From the NCBI GenBank assembly GCA_024349245.1, contig JALDNG010000805.1, forward strand, positions 21,021-85,020: a stretch of 64,000 nucleotides of DNA. Direction: 5' to 3'. The translations under genes and the position numbers were made by a program. Numbering within the stretch: the first letter of the stretch is position 1; each line of letters opens with the position of its first letter. Under the pieces are notes generated by a model. It made no database searches and was not told the origin of the DNA. It was given only the letters and a program-made list of their open reading frames with translations. The DNA is from Neodontobutis hainanensis (taxonomy: Eukaryota; Chordata; Actinopteri; Gobiiformes; Odontobutidae). Positions 14,211 to 27,500 of the stretch are shown here, piece after piece.

Positions 14211-15868
14211 CAAATTTTAAAAATTGAAAAGAAGTTAAACAGTTGGCTTCTTTTGGTGTTATAAGCTTTTAAATTCATTTATTAGAGTATTTATCTGACA
14301 AAAAATGTTGAAAATTTGAATATTGAAAATATTACAGAAGGTACAATTGATCAATTAATGCTTCACATTGAAATAGAAAAAGTAAAATTATACAAATTTT
14401 AGGATATCGGAAGAGCATACACAATACATCTATATCTCAAACAAACAAGATAGATATTGATGCTTTCTTTTCGGAATGGAATGCAATTAAAGTTTTTCTG
14501 CACAATTTAAATAATATTGAATGGAAATATTTTGTTCGCTCTTTCAAATCTTAATTAAAGGTGTAAATTCATGTAGGAAAACTCACAAGACTAATTTCGG
14601 ATCAGCATTAGATAAAACTAATAGATGCTTTAAGGATTTAAAAACGTTAATTATTTTATTTTTTCATCAATGGACAAAGAAATTGCATCATGAAAATAAT
14701 CATAGAATGTAAAAATATAAAAAAATCTTTTATTATTTTGTGGAAGTAATAAAAATCCAAGACGGTATCTTTTTTACACAGAGAATTTTGAAATTTTATC
14801 TTTTTGAAGAAAAATCTCTTATGGAATGCTATTTCATTCAAATATAAGTTCCACAATTTCCTAAAAATATATAATGATTTGATGTTTAAATTTTCAAAAG
14901 ATAAAATAGGTTTTACAATTATTTCAGGCAATGATGAAAAAGTAAAAATCATTCTACGTCTAGCAATCATAAACAAACATTAACTAAAATAAACAGGTAC
15001 AAATAATCTAAACCTTATGACAAAAGCTAAAATAATGAATTTCATAATTTAAAGAACGAAACTAGAGATAAAAAATTTGAAAAAACATAACTAGTTATTT
15101 TGAGTATTATCAGATTTTATTTCGAAATCAACATAATTCCGTCAAAAAATAAATTTATGCCGTCTTAATTTAATACTCTAATAAATAGTTCGAATGTTTT
15201 AAAATTCATAAGTAACTTGATAATTTATAATAAATTAAAATCTGATGTAAAAATGATTTGCAGAATTTTAGTTCGATGTGGTCTAATAAGAACAAGGCTG
15301 ATAATTTTATTCGTGTATAACTGAAGGTTGAAGTCTATTTTTGATGAAAAAATTTTTGTAAATATGTTCAAATAATCATTTATAAATAAAAATACCAAAG
15401 GCTTCAACCGTATTATCAAAGTATCTTGTGTAGAATTAGCAAATTTACATGAGTTAATATCAAAAATAAAACTTAGACATTATCAAAGGAGATTATCAGT
15501 TTAATTCAAGAAAAAACGATAATTTTAACTTTAATGGCAAAAGATAAAATTTCAGAAGAGAGAATAAATATCTTTTATCCAATTGGATTAAACCAGCATC
15601 TATAAGTAATATTAAACTAGCCTTTATTGAAAAATAAACATTTTAATTCGATACTATCGGTTCTATAAGCTTTACTCCTAAGTTAGTAAATATTAATGAA
15701 TATGTTTGTTTTAAGTGACTCTATTAACGCAGATCTATGTATAATATAAAAAACAATAGCTCTTGATTCAAAAAATATTTGCTTTATCGAGGATATTTAC
15801 ACTATTTGAATGTATTATTAGCCGCCATACACTTAAAATTTTCGACAAATTTTCTTCAAATTACTTCA
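14211..15868 (+). CDS. Multi-exon coding island, hydrophilic protein of unknown family
   Basis: I do not recognise the product. The best-supported exons are 14211-14255, 14286-14381 and 14414-14551. They join in phase 0 across GT-AG introns of 30 and 32 nt, giving about 93 residues including NVENLNIENITEGTIDQLML and IDAFFSEWNAIKVFLHNLNN. Further stretches in the same direction read as coding but their joints are unresolved: about 14795-14983 (IYNDLMFKFSKDKIGFTIIS), 15190-15290 (KMICRILVRCGLIRTRLI), 15480-15610 (AKDKISEERINIFYPIGLNQ), 15650-15716 (IGSISFTPKLVNINEY), and an exon 15761-15868 bounded by an AG acceptor and a GTAAGT donor. The antisense frame at 14656-14976 (106 codons) is probably a shadow. 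The protein looks helical, and the gene probably continues to the right. Confidence 0.42.
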
Positions 15869-15869
15869 A

Positions 15870-18800
15870 GTAAGTAATGATAAATAAATGTGTTAAGATG
15901 TATTTTTTTCAGAAAATTACCTTATATGGTAGATTAAAATATTTTTTTTAATTTATTAAAATTTAGAACTTTTCTAGAGTCTAAAAACGATGAAAAACAT
16001 CGAGAAATATTTGCAATATTTGTATATTAAATGAAATTTTATTCTTTTTAATTTTACCTATTTGTGATCATTAATTTAACAAGATAGTATTAAATAAAAA
16101 TTCTTTGATTTTTGTGTTATTTCATATGGTAAATCTTATTATTTTTTATCTCTTCCAATTTAAAAATCTTAAACAAAAGAATAGGTTCTCGTAAAAAGAA
16201 TTATAAAACCTACAAATATAAACTTTAGGACAAGATATTGTACATTGATATATCAAGTATGACATAGAATTTAATTTTTCTTCAAAGAAATGTAAAATTT
16301 TATTTCTAGAAATTAATACAATTAGTTATTTTCTGTACATTATAAACTATCTGAAATCTTACTGCTTTTGTTAAATATACATTTGAATTAGTGCCATCAT
16401 GTATATGCTAAGCTCTTATTTAATAAGTATTTTTAACTTATCGAGATATCCTTTAAATATATTTTATAACTCAGAGAACGATGTTCAAAGCTAATTCCAT
16501 TTTAAATAATGATATGAGACGTGAAATTTTTAAATTATTAAAGATTTTCGGGTAATTTATTTGTCAAAATACACTTTAAATTTTTATCGAAGTAATTTTA
16601 ACAAAATTTACGAATGACTCATTTGAGTTCAAGAAAAAACCAAACAATAAATCCTTTCGTTTTCACGAGGTAATAAAAAATCAACAAATTTGCAAATACG
16701 AGAAACAAATAAAAATGAACATTATTTTCTATTAAACATCCTTAAACTGCATTCGAGGGTTTTTTGTGCATTATTTCAGTGTAAAACCTAACAGAGCAGA
16801 AGTAATTAAAAAAGCATTATTTGAGCAATCGCAAATTTTAATTACGCTTTCATTAATTTATGTAAATTTTATATGGTTTTCCTTTTCAATTGAATAGTTA
16901 TCATATCCATTTGTGTTTAATTTTGATACAAAATTAGTTATTTATTAAATTTAAAAGGTAAAACAATTTCAATCTGTATAAACCGTATAAAATAGATTAC
17001 CTTATGTTATCCGATTATACAATGAATTTAATTTATATAAAGTTAAATCATAAGATTATTCGATAAAAGCGTTTTTCTAAGAGTTCATTTTTACGTTAAA
17101 AGTATTGTTTAGTTTGCATATTCGAATGATACATTCATGATTCCAAAACGGATATAAAATCAGATTTATTCGAAGTCATTTTTGAGGCAGTGGCAAAATT
17201 CTTTTCTCTCAAATTTTCTGCAAAATAAATATCCAAGATTAAAAAAATATGATCAGCTCAAATAAAATTTTAAAAATGACTGAGTAATGTAAAGCACATT
17301 CCTTATTAATAACAATGATTTATTGATATAGTTCTTTTATTAGGTCTTTCATAAACAACCTGGAGAATCGTAAATAATTCAATTTATTGAGAAAAATTCT
17401 CACAGTAAGCTATAGCTGAGAAAATTTAACAATATTATTTTTTACAAACATGTTTCGCTTCATTTTATTTAAGCGTCACGTTTTTAAATTATAGAATTAA
17501 GCGATAAACGTAGATAACATGAGGATTCGGAGCACATAAATTTCTATTTATTAAAAAAATGAATATTCTGAAAAGTATATTTAATTTGAATCATCAGTAC
17601 GATCTAAACGACGCATCTATTCTGCGTCAGTACAAGATACAATGGTACTAAAAAGTTGTATTTTTTTGTTAAAAATATTGAGTATTATCATTGAAAAACT
17701 CGATAAATCATGAAGTAATTTTATACAAATTTAAAGCGAAATATAAATTTGATTTTATTAAACTCAAAAATATTTTTGATGAGGATGAATATTGAATTAA
17801 CAGCTGAATTCATGTTCTGTATCACGATTTGATAACCTTTCATTTTGTTAATTTTTGATTTTACTCTCCAATTTGAAAAAATACAATAAAGGTTTTCAGA
17901 TCGTAAAATTCAGGTTGCCCGTACTCACGATATTTGTGAAACATTAGCTAAAGATTATCAAACATAGCCCTTTAAAATTAAACAGACAACATTTATCATA
18001 ACTTTTTCATCGCAAAAATCTGCATTCATCGTGTAAATGAGAATCAATATGAGACTGTTAAAACCTTCAATGGAAAAAATTTATTATCTAAGGCTTGTCT
18101 ATTCTTAATTCGATTATATTTTTTATTTTAAAAGTTACTCTTCAATTAATAATCAAAAATGAGGCTATTTTTGCAAATTTTGGCATTCTTCTTAACATTT
18201 TTCGCTGTGGTATTAGATCATCTTAGAAATATTTTTTGCAATTAGATGAAATTTACCGATTTAGGCAGAAAAAATATCGCTTTGAAACTTCTCAAAAATT
18301 ATAAAATAATTTAAACTGTTAAAAAAATCCAAAATCGTAATATTTTTTCTGAGCTTATAGCCATTATACTAACTTTAGGGATCCAATGGAATGTCTATCC
18401 TCTATAAACGTTTCACAATTTAACCTCGTGTGCAATATTTCTAATCGAACCCCTCAAAAAAGGTTTTCAAAAGACTTGCCAGACTGATTAATTCATTATG
18501 ATTTCTTAGAATAAAAAAAGGAAAAATAAACATAATTAGTGACATAAATAATATCGTGACATGAGGTAGATTTAAGAATTTTTTCGATTTTAAATGTGAT
18601 GCACCGATGTCTGGTTCAAAATTTTATTTAATAGAAAATATGAAATATTTATAAATTTATAGATATTTTAATATCCACAGAATCTTCCAGTTTGATCAAA
18701 TATCAGAATGGTGTTTTTATTCCTTTTCAAAAATTTAAAATATTCTAATTTTTTCACATCAAAAACATTAAAGGGGGTCAAATAACATTGATTTTTGAAA

Positions 18801-21800
18801 ATATTTTTTATATCCAAGAGGATGTAGGATTAGTTAGTCGTGTTCAAAACTGGTTAAAGAATTTCGAACTAGTTTTTGAGAAAATGTAACTCCTATTTTT
18901 ATTGAAATAGTTTTAAATTTATTTTAAGTAAATATGGTAAAGAATGAGATGATAAAAATAATTTCTCAATAATTACAAATCAAATGATAAATGCTCTCAC
19001 TACAGCGTATGTACTTCAAATTTTTAAAAATTCAATTATCATCGCCTTATAAATTTTTCTGTAATTGGAATTATTTTTAGGTCAAAATCTCAAATAAAAT
19101 AAATAATTTTTAAAAAGAATTTTTTCTGAACAGTATAAGTAAGATAAGATATCACAAACAACTTTTAATACTGTATAGAAATAGAAAAAACGTCATTTAA
19201 TATATAGTAGATAAAAAGACCATTGAACCGATAATGAGTAACAAATTTTTCAATTGTATTACTTAAATGTTGTTAATTTTTAGAATGAAATAAAGTTGTT
19301 TAAATTTGGTAAATGTAAAAAACATCTTAATACCTTATTACAAGAGAGAAAAGTTTCAGACGTATGATGAAGTTACTTGGATGTTGTTTAAATTTGATGT
19401 GTCTCACGAATATGCGATGGTTAACTTGAATAAGCTCTGAACATTTTTAAAATTAATAAATGGTTTTCAAAGAATAGTAATGAACTAGAAGTTCAAAATT
19501 TAAGTAATTAGACCTTTTAAATCATGACTGTTATGAGAAATATTATATATCAAAAAATTTTGCCATTACAAGAAGTGAGTAAAGCCAGCATAAATGTAAT
19601 ACTTTTTAGATTCTATGAAGAGAAAAAATATCAAGAAAAAATATTTATAAACTTTAGAAAACTTATTTTTTAATAGTATTTTCGATCTTTTCAAGATTTA
19701 TTTCATCAATAATAGTTTGAAACTTGTTTGCTCAATGTATGCAAACATTATGGTTATCTCAACCTTAACAATGAATAATTTTGTTTAGAAGACAATTAAG
19801 AACTTGGCCTCACTTTCTTAGTTGTAAACATTTCAGAAATGAGATTATACAAAGCTTACATTTTTAATAAATCTTCGCTTATGTTTTAAAATATAAACTC
19901 AAATAGATGAGACTATTTCATAGACTGATTGAGATTTCGCTTTTATGGAATCAAAATACCTCATAGATCAAGTTAAATTATGCTTGATTGATCTAAAGGG
20001 CAATTTATTCCAATGCACAGAGACAACTTATTTTATATTTTGTTTAATCTCATATCCTAAGCATTGTAAATGGAAAAGTGATTTAAAACCTTCAAAGATT
20101 AACATTTAAATTAATAAGTTGAAATATTATCTGAGAAACTTAGTTGAAAATAAATAAATTTTTAAACACTTTAAATTTTAAAATAATGAGTTATTCTTTC
20201 AATTTACATTTAAAATTGAAAGAAAATTTTCATACAATTTATTATTTTTACATTACATATGAATTGATAATGCAACGATTAAATCATTTGACAAACATTT
20301 TTAAATAATACTCATCTTTATTTTATCAATTAAAATATTTTGGACATTTTGAATTTTTTCTTTGATCAAACATTTACAAGTAAGACATGCAATACGACTG
20401 TCAAAGTTACTATGAAATATTTAAAAAATAAAAAATAATTTTCAAATCAACAATTGTTAAAAATTTAACGCTAAACAATAAAAAGAAGGTTTTTTATGGG
20501 AGGAATTTTATTAACCTACAAATTTTATCAAGTACCTTAATAGAATTTACAGATATTTGAAGATCTGTATATTTAGAGGAATGAAACCTGTTCTGGCCAA
20601 AATGATCCTTTTTTAAACAAACAAAATATCCTTGATATTATATATGTTGTAATTTTTTTAATCAAGGGTTGTTACAGTATAAGGAAATGCTCAATATCAA
20701 TTAAGAGGCTGTTTCATACATATACTATCCCCCTCGTTAAATTTGATCAAGAAAACGTGTGTATATTTGATGTATGTCCCCAAAAATTTAAATTATCATA
20801 TATTGAAAGAATAAAAATTGTAACTTTTGATAGATACAGTTTGATTGGAATGTCTGAGAAGTGATAATCCAAAATTATATGATCAAAAAGAGGTTTTTAC
20901 ATTTTTCAATATGAAGCAGAAATTTGATAATATTGAATGACTCGAAATTAAAATTATAAGGGTAATTAACAACATTGACAAAAATACATTTTTGTTTTAG
21001 CTTATGAGGTCAACAATTTTTGGAAAAATTCAACTTTGACATCTTTTCAGTAAATCTATGATTAAACATACAAAAATATCATCTCGCTCCTGATGTAGTT
21101 ATGAAGGCATTTTTAAATATCTAAAAGATTTTTCAGTTAAATTTTATTTTATGATTTGGATCGAGTCTTGTATTTTATAACTTAAGCAAGAAAATAACAT
21201 ACCATAAAATTTTTGCAGAAGATTAATTTGAATCAATACATTTTTCAATTTAAAACAATATCAATTTTTTTAAATTCAAAAAACCCATTTAATAAATTTA
21301 AAAATCCGAGAATTATTTTATGATAATTATTGATCAATAAATATTCAAGGTATTTGCATGCATGAGAGTTTTCATTTTAAACATTCTCAAAATAGATTTA
21401 GTTTAAATTTTTCATAACTATTTTTGAGATTAATCTTAAAATTTAATCAATAATTTTAATAATATTAATTTTATCATTAAAATATTTTTAGAAAATTAAA
21501 TTGTGAAATTTTTTTGTATAAAGCATGAATGAAACCGTTACTATATATTAAAACTCATATTTATTTGTTTTTTCAACAGCAGAATTAATTAAACCGAAAA
21601 AATCATAATTATTCTCATTATAACAAAAACATGCTTGATTTCGTGAATAAAACAATGTTAAATCATTCTTATTGTTTTATATTTGTATTTAAGTTATGAA
21701 AATACAAATATAGTAAAATAAAATATTTTGATTCTTAATAAATATTAAGACTGATTATATTAAAGAAAAGAGACATTTTGAAGTTTTCGAAAATATGGAG

Positions 21801-22820
21801 GGAGACTTAAATGGAGAAAAAGGCAATATCCACAAACTTTATTGAAATAAAAATCACATAGATCTTTAATTTCAGAATGTGCAATTCATATTTGTGCTTT
21901 TTATACTGTGAAAGTCACATTCTTGGTATCCTAAAAACAAAAATAAACGACAATATTTCATTTTCCAGAAAAACCTTAATTCAAATTCTTCGATGAACGG
22001 AAGAGGCTATTATATAAGTATTCATCAAAGAATACAAACTCGATGCATTGAATCCAGATTTAATGATGTCATTAAACTCAAACTAAGATTTCTACGATTT
22101 ATCTCTGCTTAGAAATATTATTTGTGGAATCCAAATCAAATATTTAAGCAATTTTTATCAAAAATGAATGAAAAAAATATGCCAGAATATCAATTATATT
22201 GTGAGTGAATAATAATTTATCAAAATGTTTGGAAAAGATGATCATGATAGTTGGATATTAAAAATATGAATCGAAAATAAATGAAAATATTGTTAACTTC
22301 AATTATTCAAAACGAATATAATGAAAAATAACGTTAGTTGAATTTTAATACATGTAAATCACAAAAAAACAAAATCAAGAAAGGATCATAAGCAAACTTA
22401 TTATTTCTGATTTGCACAAAAATCAACATAAGACAAATGTGTTTAATATCGAACAAGATTTGTTTATTCCAGATATTAAGTTATAGATTAAGGTTTGTGA
22501 ACAAATTTTCATCATTTTATTGAAATTAATAAATTTAAAATTTCAAAGAACTTTACATCATATATATCATTGATATTCGATATTCACATTGTAAATGAAA
22601 GTAAAAATTTGAAATATTTTGTATTTGATGTGTAAGAGACAAGGAAATCTTAATTTAAGAAATAACGTTCCATATTTTGATAAATTTCTAATGATATATA
22701 TTTTAGATATTTCTACTATCCGAATTAAAAACCCATAAAGATCTGTATTGTTACTTATGAACTTGTCGTGTATGATGAACATTAAAAGGACTGTTTATGC
22801 AGTCTAAGTAGTTATCTGGT
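15870..22820. other. AT-rich DNA, nothing recognised
   Basis: No supported gene. Part of this stretch may be introns of the gene ending at the 15868 donor. The 71-codon minus frame at 22567-22782 has no other support. Confidence 0.45.
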
Positions 22821-22829
22821 CAAATTAAA

Positions 22830-23910
22830 TGAAAAAGATAATGTTTTGATGATGGTAGATTGTTAGAACCCGTAGTATATAATATATTCCTCAAAAAAGT
22901 ATTAATGTCTGTAATTTATGAAAACGCTCTCTGTTAGGTATGTTAATTATATAATCTTATATGGAAATTGATGAATAAAAAATATTGAATGTTAATTCCA
23001 GAATAACAGGGTAAGGTTAACTATATTCAAAATTAAGGATTATTATTGATTTAATGCTCATGTAGATGTTGAAATATTGTCAATTATATAAATTAATTTA
23101 ATGTTATTCTGAAAGAGCAATGATTATCATCTTAAATAAATTAGTCTGCTTCAATCATGATCATTATATATTCATCTAGTTGATGTCATTAAATCTAATT
23201 TTTAAATATTACTTCGAGTGGCGTTATGATTCTCATCATAAATAAAATCTTCTGATTCTGTGAGGATTATGATATAATCCTCTGGGTGTTGACCCTTAAC
23301 TCAAATATATTCAATGTTACCTTCCAGAACTCTTAGATTCTTCTATCTTTTATTAATTTTGTGTTGATAATGATGAACTCTTCTAGATGATGTCTATTAC
23401 AAATATTTCTTGCAAGTAACTTCAATTGCGTTTTGATTGTCATATTTATTAAATCCGTCTGATTCTGTGAGGATTATGATAAATCCTCTGGATATTGTCC
23501 CTTAACTCAAATATATTGAATGTTACTTTCCATAACTCTAAGATTCTTCTATCTTTAAAAATTTTTGTGTTGATAATGATGAACTCTTCTAGATGATGTC
23601 TATTAAATATTTATTGCACGTACTTCAAGCGTTTTAATTGTCATATTTGTTAAATTCGTCTGCTTCAGTTATGAGTATGATTTACTCTTCCTGTTGTGTC
23701 CATTATCAAATTTATTGAATGTTAATTTCCAGAACGTTGCGATTCTCATTCCTTTAATAAATAATATAAATTCTGTGTTTATTTTTATATCTTCTTCTGG
23801 ATGATTTCTATTAGAAATATTTATTTCATGTACTTCGAGAGCTCTGGGATTTTATAAATTTTTAATTTGTCTAATTCTGTGTTGATTATTATTTTCATCA
23901 GAATGACTTT
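22830..23910. repeat. Degenerate tandem array, about 105-bp unit with a 207-bp dimer
   Basis: Similar segments recur near 23042, 23148, 23254, 23362, 23461, 23568, 23662, 23772 and 23872, with weaker copies to the left. Adjacent units differ clearly, but units two apart are very alike: 23254-23400 and 23461-23605 share long identical runs at a spacing of 207, including the string GATGAACTCTTCTAGATGA. This is a higher-order dimer built from a diverged monomer. No coding frame runs through it. It looks like a small decayed satellite. Confidence 0.75.
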
Positions 23911-24550
23911 CGATTAAATCATATTTTTTTTACCGTCAATTTTTTACTTCTTTTCCAATTTTGTTTGGCTAAATATTTTAACTGTATCAATTTATATTAT
24001 TTTACTCATCTTCATAATGCGTTCTTGCATTACTTTATTTAAGCATATAATATTTTTTATTTTTCATTCGATAAAATGCATCCTACTCTTTTTATAAATA
24101 TATTTTTTGAAAAACTTTATTAAATTTGAAATGTTTGTGAAAACTCTTTTCCTTTTAGCTTAATTGCTAAATTACATCATTATTGGTTGTATTATGTTTA
24201 TTATATTTTACATAGTTATCTTATGAAATTATCTATTTTATAGATATATCTGCTTTTGGATCATTCAAAATTTCTAGATTTTTATCAGAGCTACTTTACA
24301 TGATTTTGTTTTTAATTGTGTAAAATTGTTTTGCAATGTGTAAAATTTTTCATGGTTTCTTTTGGGATTTTTTCTTTGATGTTACTTCTTGAGGTAAAGA
24401 ACAATTTTACAAGGATCCTTCATCTATACTTCACCCATTTCTTTCATTTCTGTAAGTTTATACACTTGTTATCTGGTATTTAAATACTCATACTCACTAT
24501 AAACCTCATCCTTTTCACTTCATAAATTTCCCACCATAGTCTGTTGTAAT
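23600..24550. other. Pyrimidine-rich strand segment
   Basis: From the end of the tandem array onward the plus strand is strongly T- and C-rich with few long A runs, unlike the balanced A/T of the flanks. A 43-codon frame with an ATG at about 24353 (MVSFGIFSLMLLLEVKNN) ends near a GTAAGT donor at 24447, but pyrimidine-rich DNA produces such hydrophobic frames by chance. Confidence 0.3.
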
Positions 24551-24559
24551 GTGTTTGTG

Positions 24560-27500
24560 AAAGGGGATGTACATGATTAAAATCTTCTTTACTGAGTGTA
24601 GATAATCTGAAAAAATTTATTTATATGTCTATAAATTTCTTGTATACGTATACTCATTGCAGAACACTGAATACTTGAATTTGTGTTCATGTATATATTT
24701 ACGATTCGCCATAAATAATAACTTTCAAAAAATATGCATATTTTAAATTCGTAAAAATTATCTCATAGCCTAACATATGAAACCTACAATTGTAGATAAC
24801 TCCCCACCCATGTGTAACTGTTTTATAATATTAGATTCATCCAGCCCTGAAATCGACGTAAAGATTATGAAACAACCCATGATGTTTTTGAGAGTATTTA
24901 TGATTTTATTAGTTAAGTTTAAATAATCATGAAATTGTCTTAGGTGTATAATTGGAGAGTAATAATATTATTTAATTCTACAGATATATGGAATTGAAAT
25001 GTATGTTACCTGAGTCAACGTGATATTTTTACAAACGTTATGGATGACACCGTTTCTTATTTAAAATATCAATAAAAAACAATAAAATATGATAAGTGAG
25101 TGAGAGTATTAAAATTTTTACTTACTCGTGTGCTTGTCACCATCAATTATTAAATGTCAATAAAATTTCAAAATTATGATTTTTCCACCATTGAATCAGA
25201 GGAAGTGCCACTCTTAATGTCATGGAAAAGTTATAAACAGGTTCCTATGATCTTCTGAGATATGTATAGATAACCCAAAAGGTGTTTTAAGGTAAAAATA
25301 ATGTGAACGTAAACAACCGTATCTAATTTTTCAAATTTGAATTTTATTTTACGTTATATCTTCCTCAAATTTCATTTCTTATCAGAATGAATAATTCTTC
25401 CTATTTTTGTATGTTCATGATAAAATTACATTTTTAAGTTAATCTATAAATAAATTGTTGATAAACTCCAGCTATGACCTTCAGATAACATCAATGATCA
25501 CCAAGATGTCAATGTTTCTTGTGTTGTGCTCTTGTGATCCTCATTTGAGAATTTCAAGTACTATAATGCCTTGATTTTCAAACGACTATTTTTTGATGAA
25601 GTGAAAAACGTGTGGTTTATTTATTTGTTCCTGAGAAGATTATTATTTGTTATAGATTGTAAGAAGTGAGGATTAAAAAAATTTAAAAACGATTATTTAA
25701 TTTTAAAGCAATAATTTGATTTAAAATTATTCGTTTTTTACTTCATGGTATAAATTTTGAATTTTTTGACAATTTTTTGTACATTCTTACATTATATTGA
25801 AAACTTTTTCATGCTTGTATTTCGTTAAACTTATTTCGGTTTTGAGAGATTTAATAAATTAAACTAATCTCAATAAATTTGTGAAGATATTACTAATTAT
25901 AAACTTCATAAAATAGTATCATAATTATGTCATAAGGTAGTTGATTTCTAAACCATGCTAAAATTTGAAATTTCATCATCAAAAATGATAAATTATGTAA
26001 AACAGTAGTTTTCAAAATATTGAGACTCGAAAAACATTTTATATTTCAAAAGTATTATATACAAAATAATAAGAGCAGACCTCGAAGAACACATGCAAAT
26101 ATTACTTTCACGTCATATAAATACAGATTCCGATGTTTTTATTTTGTTTTGAACCATTAAACCAGATTAAATTTTGACATTTACCTTTCAAATAAATGTA
26201 GAACTCGTCTCTTACGTATTATAAAATTGAAATTGTAAGATAAATTTTTGATGTAAAAATCGAATCGATAATATTCTAGTTTATTGAACACAAAATTTTA
26301 GATAAATGAGATCTTTATTTGTTGTTTTAATTTTAGATCTGCGGAATATATATGTTTGTCGCGTTTTGGATCCATCTTTTTACAGGGATATTATATTATT
26401 TGTATTAAAACTGTTCATTATCATGATGTAAATGCTTTAATACAAACAAAAAATTTTCTGTTTTGAGAGAAAAAGATTTGCATACGTTTATCCTAATTCT
26501 AAAATCACTTTTTCAATGTTTTGTTAAAAAAATAAAATAATGATATATTTGGGGTAGATGATAAAAAAATCTTTCAAACATTTAAAAATTTTTTATGGGA
26601 AAAGGACAATTTTACTCAGGAAAGTACTGTTTGTATATGATAGCGACAAACATGGAAAATTTTACCATAGATTTTAAAAATAGCTGGCTGAGGTCTTGAA
26701 TTAAATTTGAAAGGAGCACAATATAAACAGGATACTGGACGTTATCACCCTCTTAATAGTAAAGTGTGGTTAGTTACTGAATCTATTTAATTTGTGTGAA
26801 GAATATTTAATAGTTTTTTATCAGTTCCATATGGTACAAAAAAAGATTTCTTGAGTTATATCAGTCTATCAATCAACAAGAAGATTGCCATGTAGATATA
26901 AATTAAACGTTTTTTAGACAAAGTGATAAATGTTTCCCTGTTAAATATTCTATAAAACTTTCTATTTAATGATCAAAAATATCACCGACACTTAGGTTTA
27001 TAAAATTTATTGACAATAGTTAACACTGATGAAAGATAGGTATATGAATTCTGAGAAAAAGGACAAAATATTTTTTTATCTTTAATGGCCCAAATAAGTA
27101 TTAAAGCAATGAATTTGTTGGGAAAGTATATGTTTTATTATCACATAGAACGAATTTTAGTGCTTTAATTTTTACAAAAGGCCTGCATCTACATTATTTA
27201 ACATGTACTGAAAAAAATTTATTTCATTTAAAAAAAAATTTCAAACATTTGAATCATTTGTCGTTTGTTAACTATTCTTAACATTTTTCAGAATACATTG
27301 AGGAATTATCAAGCATCTTGATTGATCAGAAGACAATTTTCATAAGTAGGGACAACTTTGTATCGTTAGAACTTTGAAACAGTCAATCATGTTGATTAAA
27401 TAGAATGGAGAATATATGCTGTTATATATTAAACATATTCTGTCAATATTTTTGTTGAAACGAGTCAATGCAACTCTAAAATTGTTATATCTTCCTAATT

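Noticed and set aside
14656..14976. 106-codon minus-strand frame.
   Set aside because: Hydrophobic, Phe/Ile-rich shadow of purine-rich plus-strand coding stretches.
17362..17390. Possible 29-nt microexon (VFHKQPGES) between AG and GTAAAT.
   Set aside because: Too short to support without transcript data or neighbouring exons.
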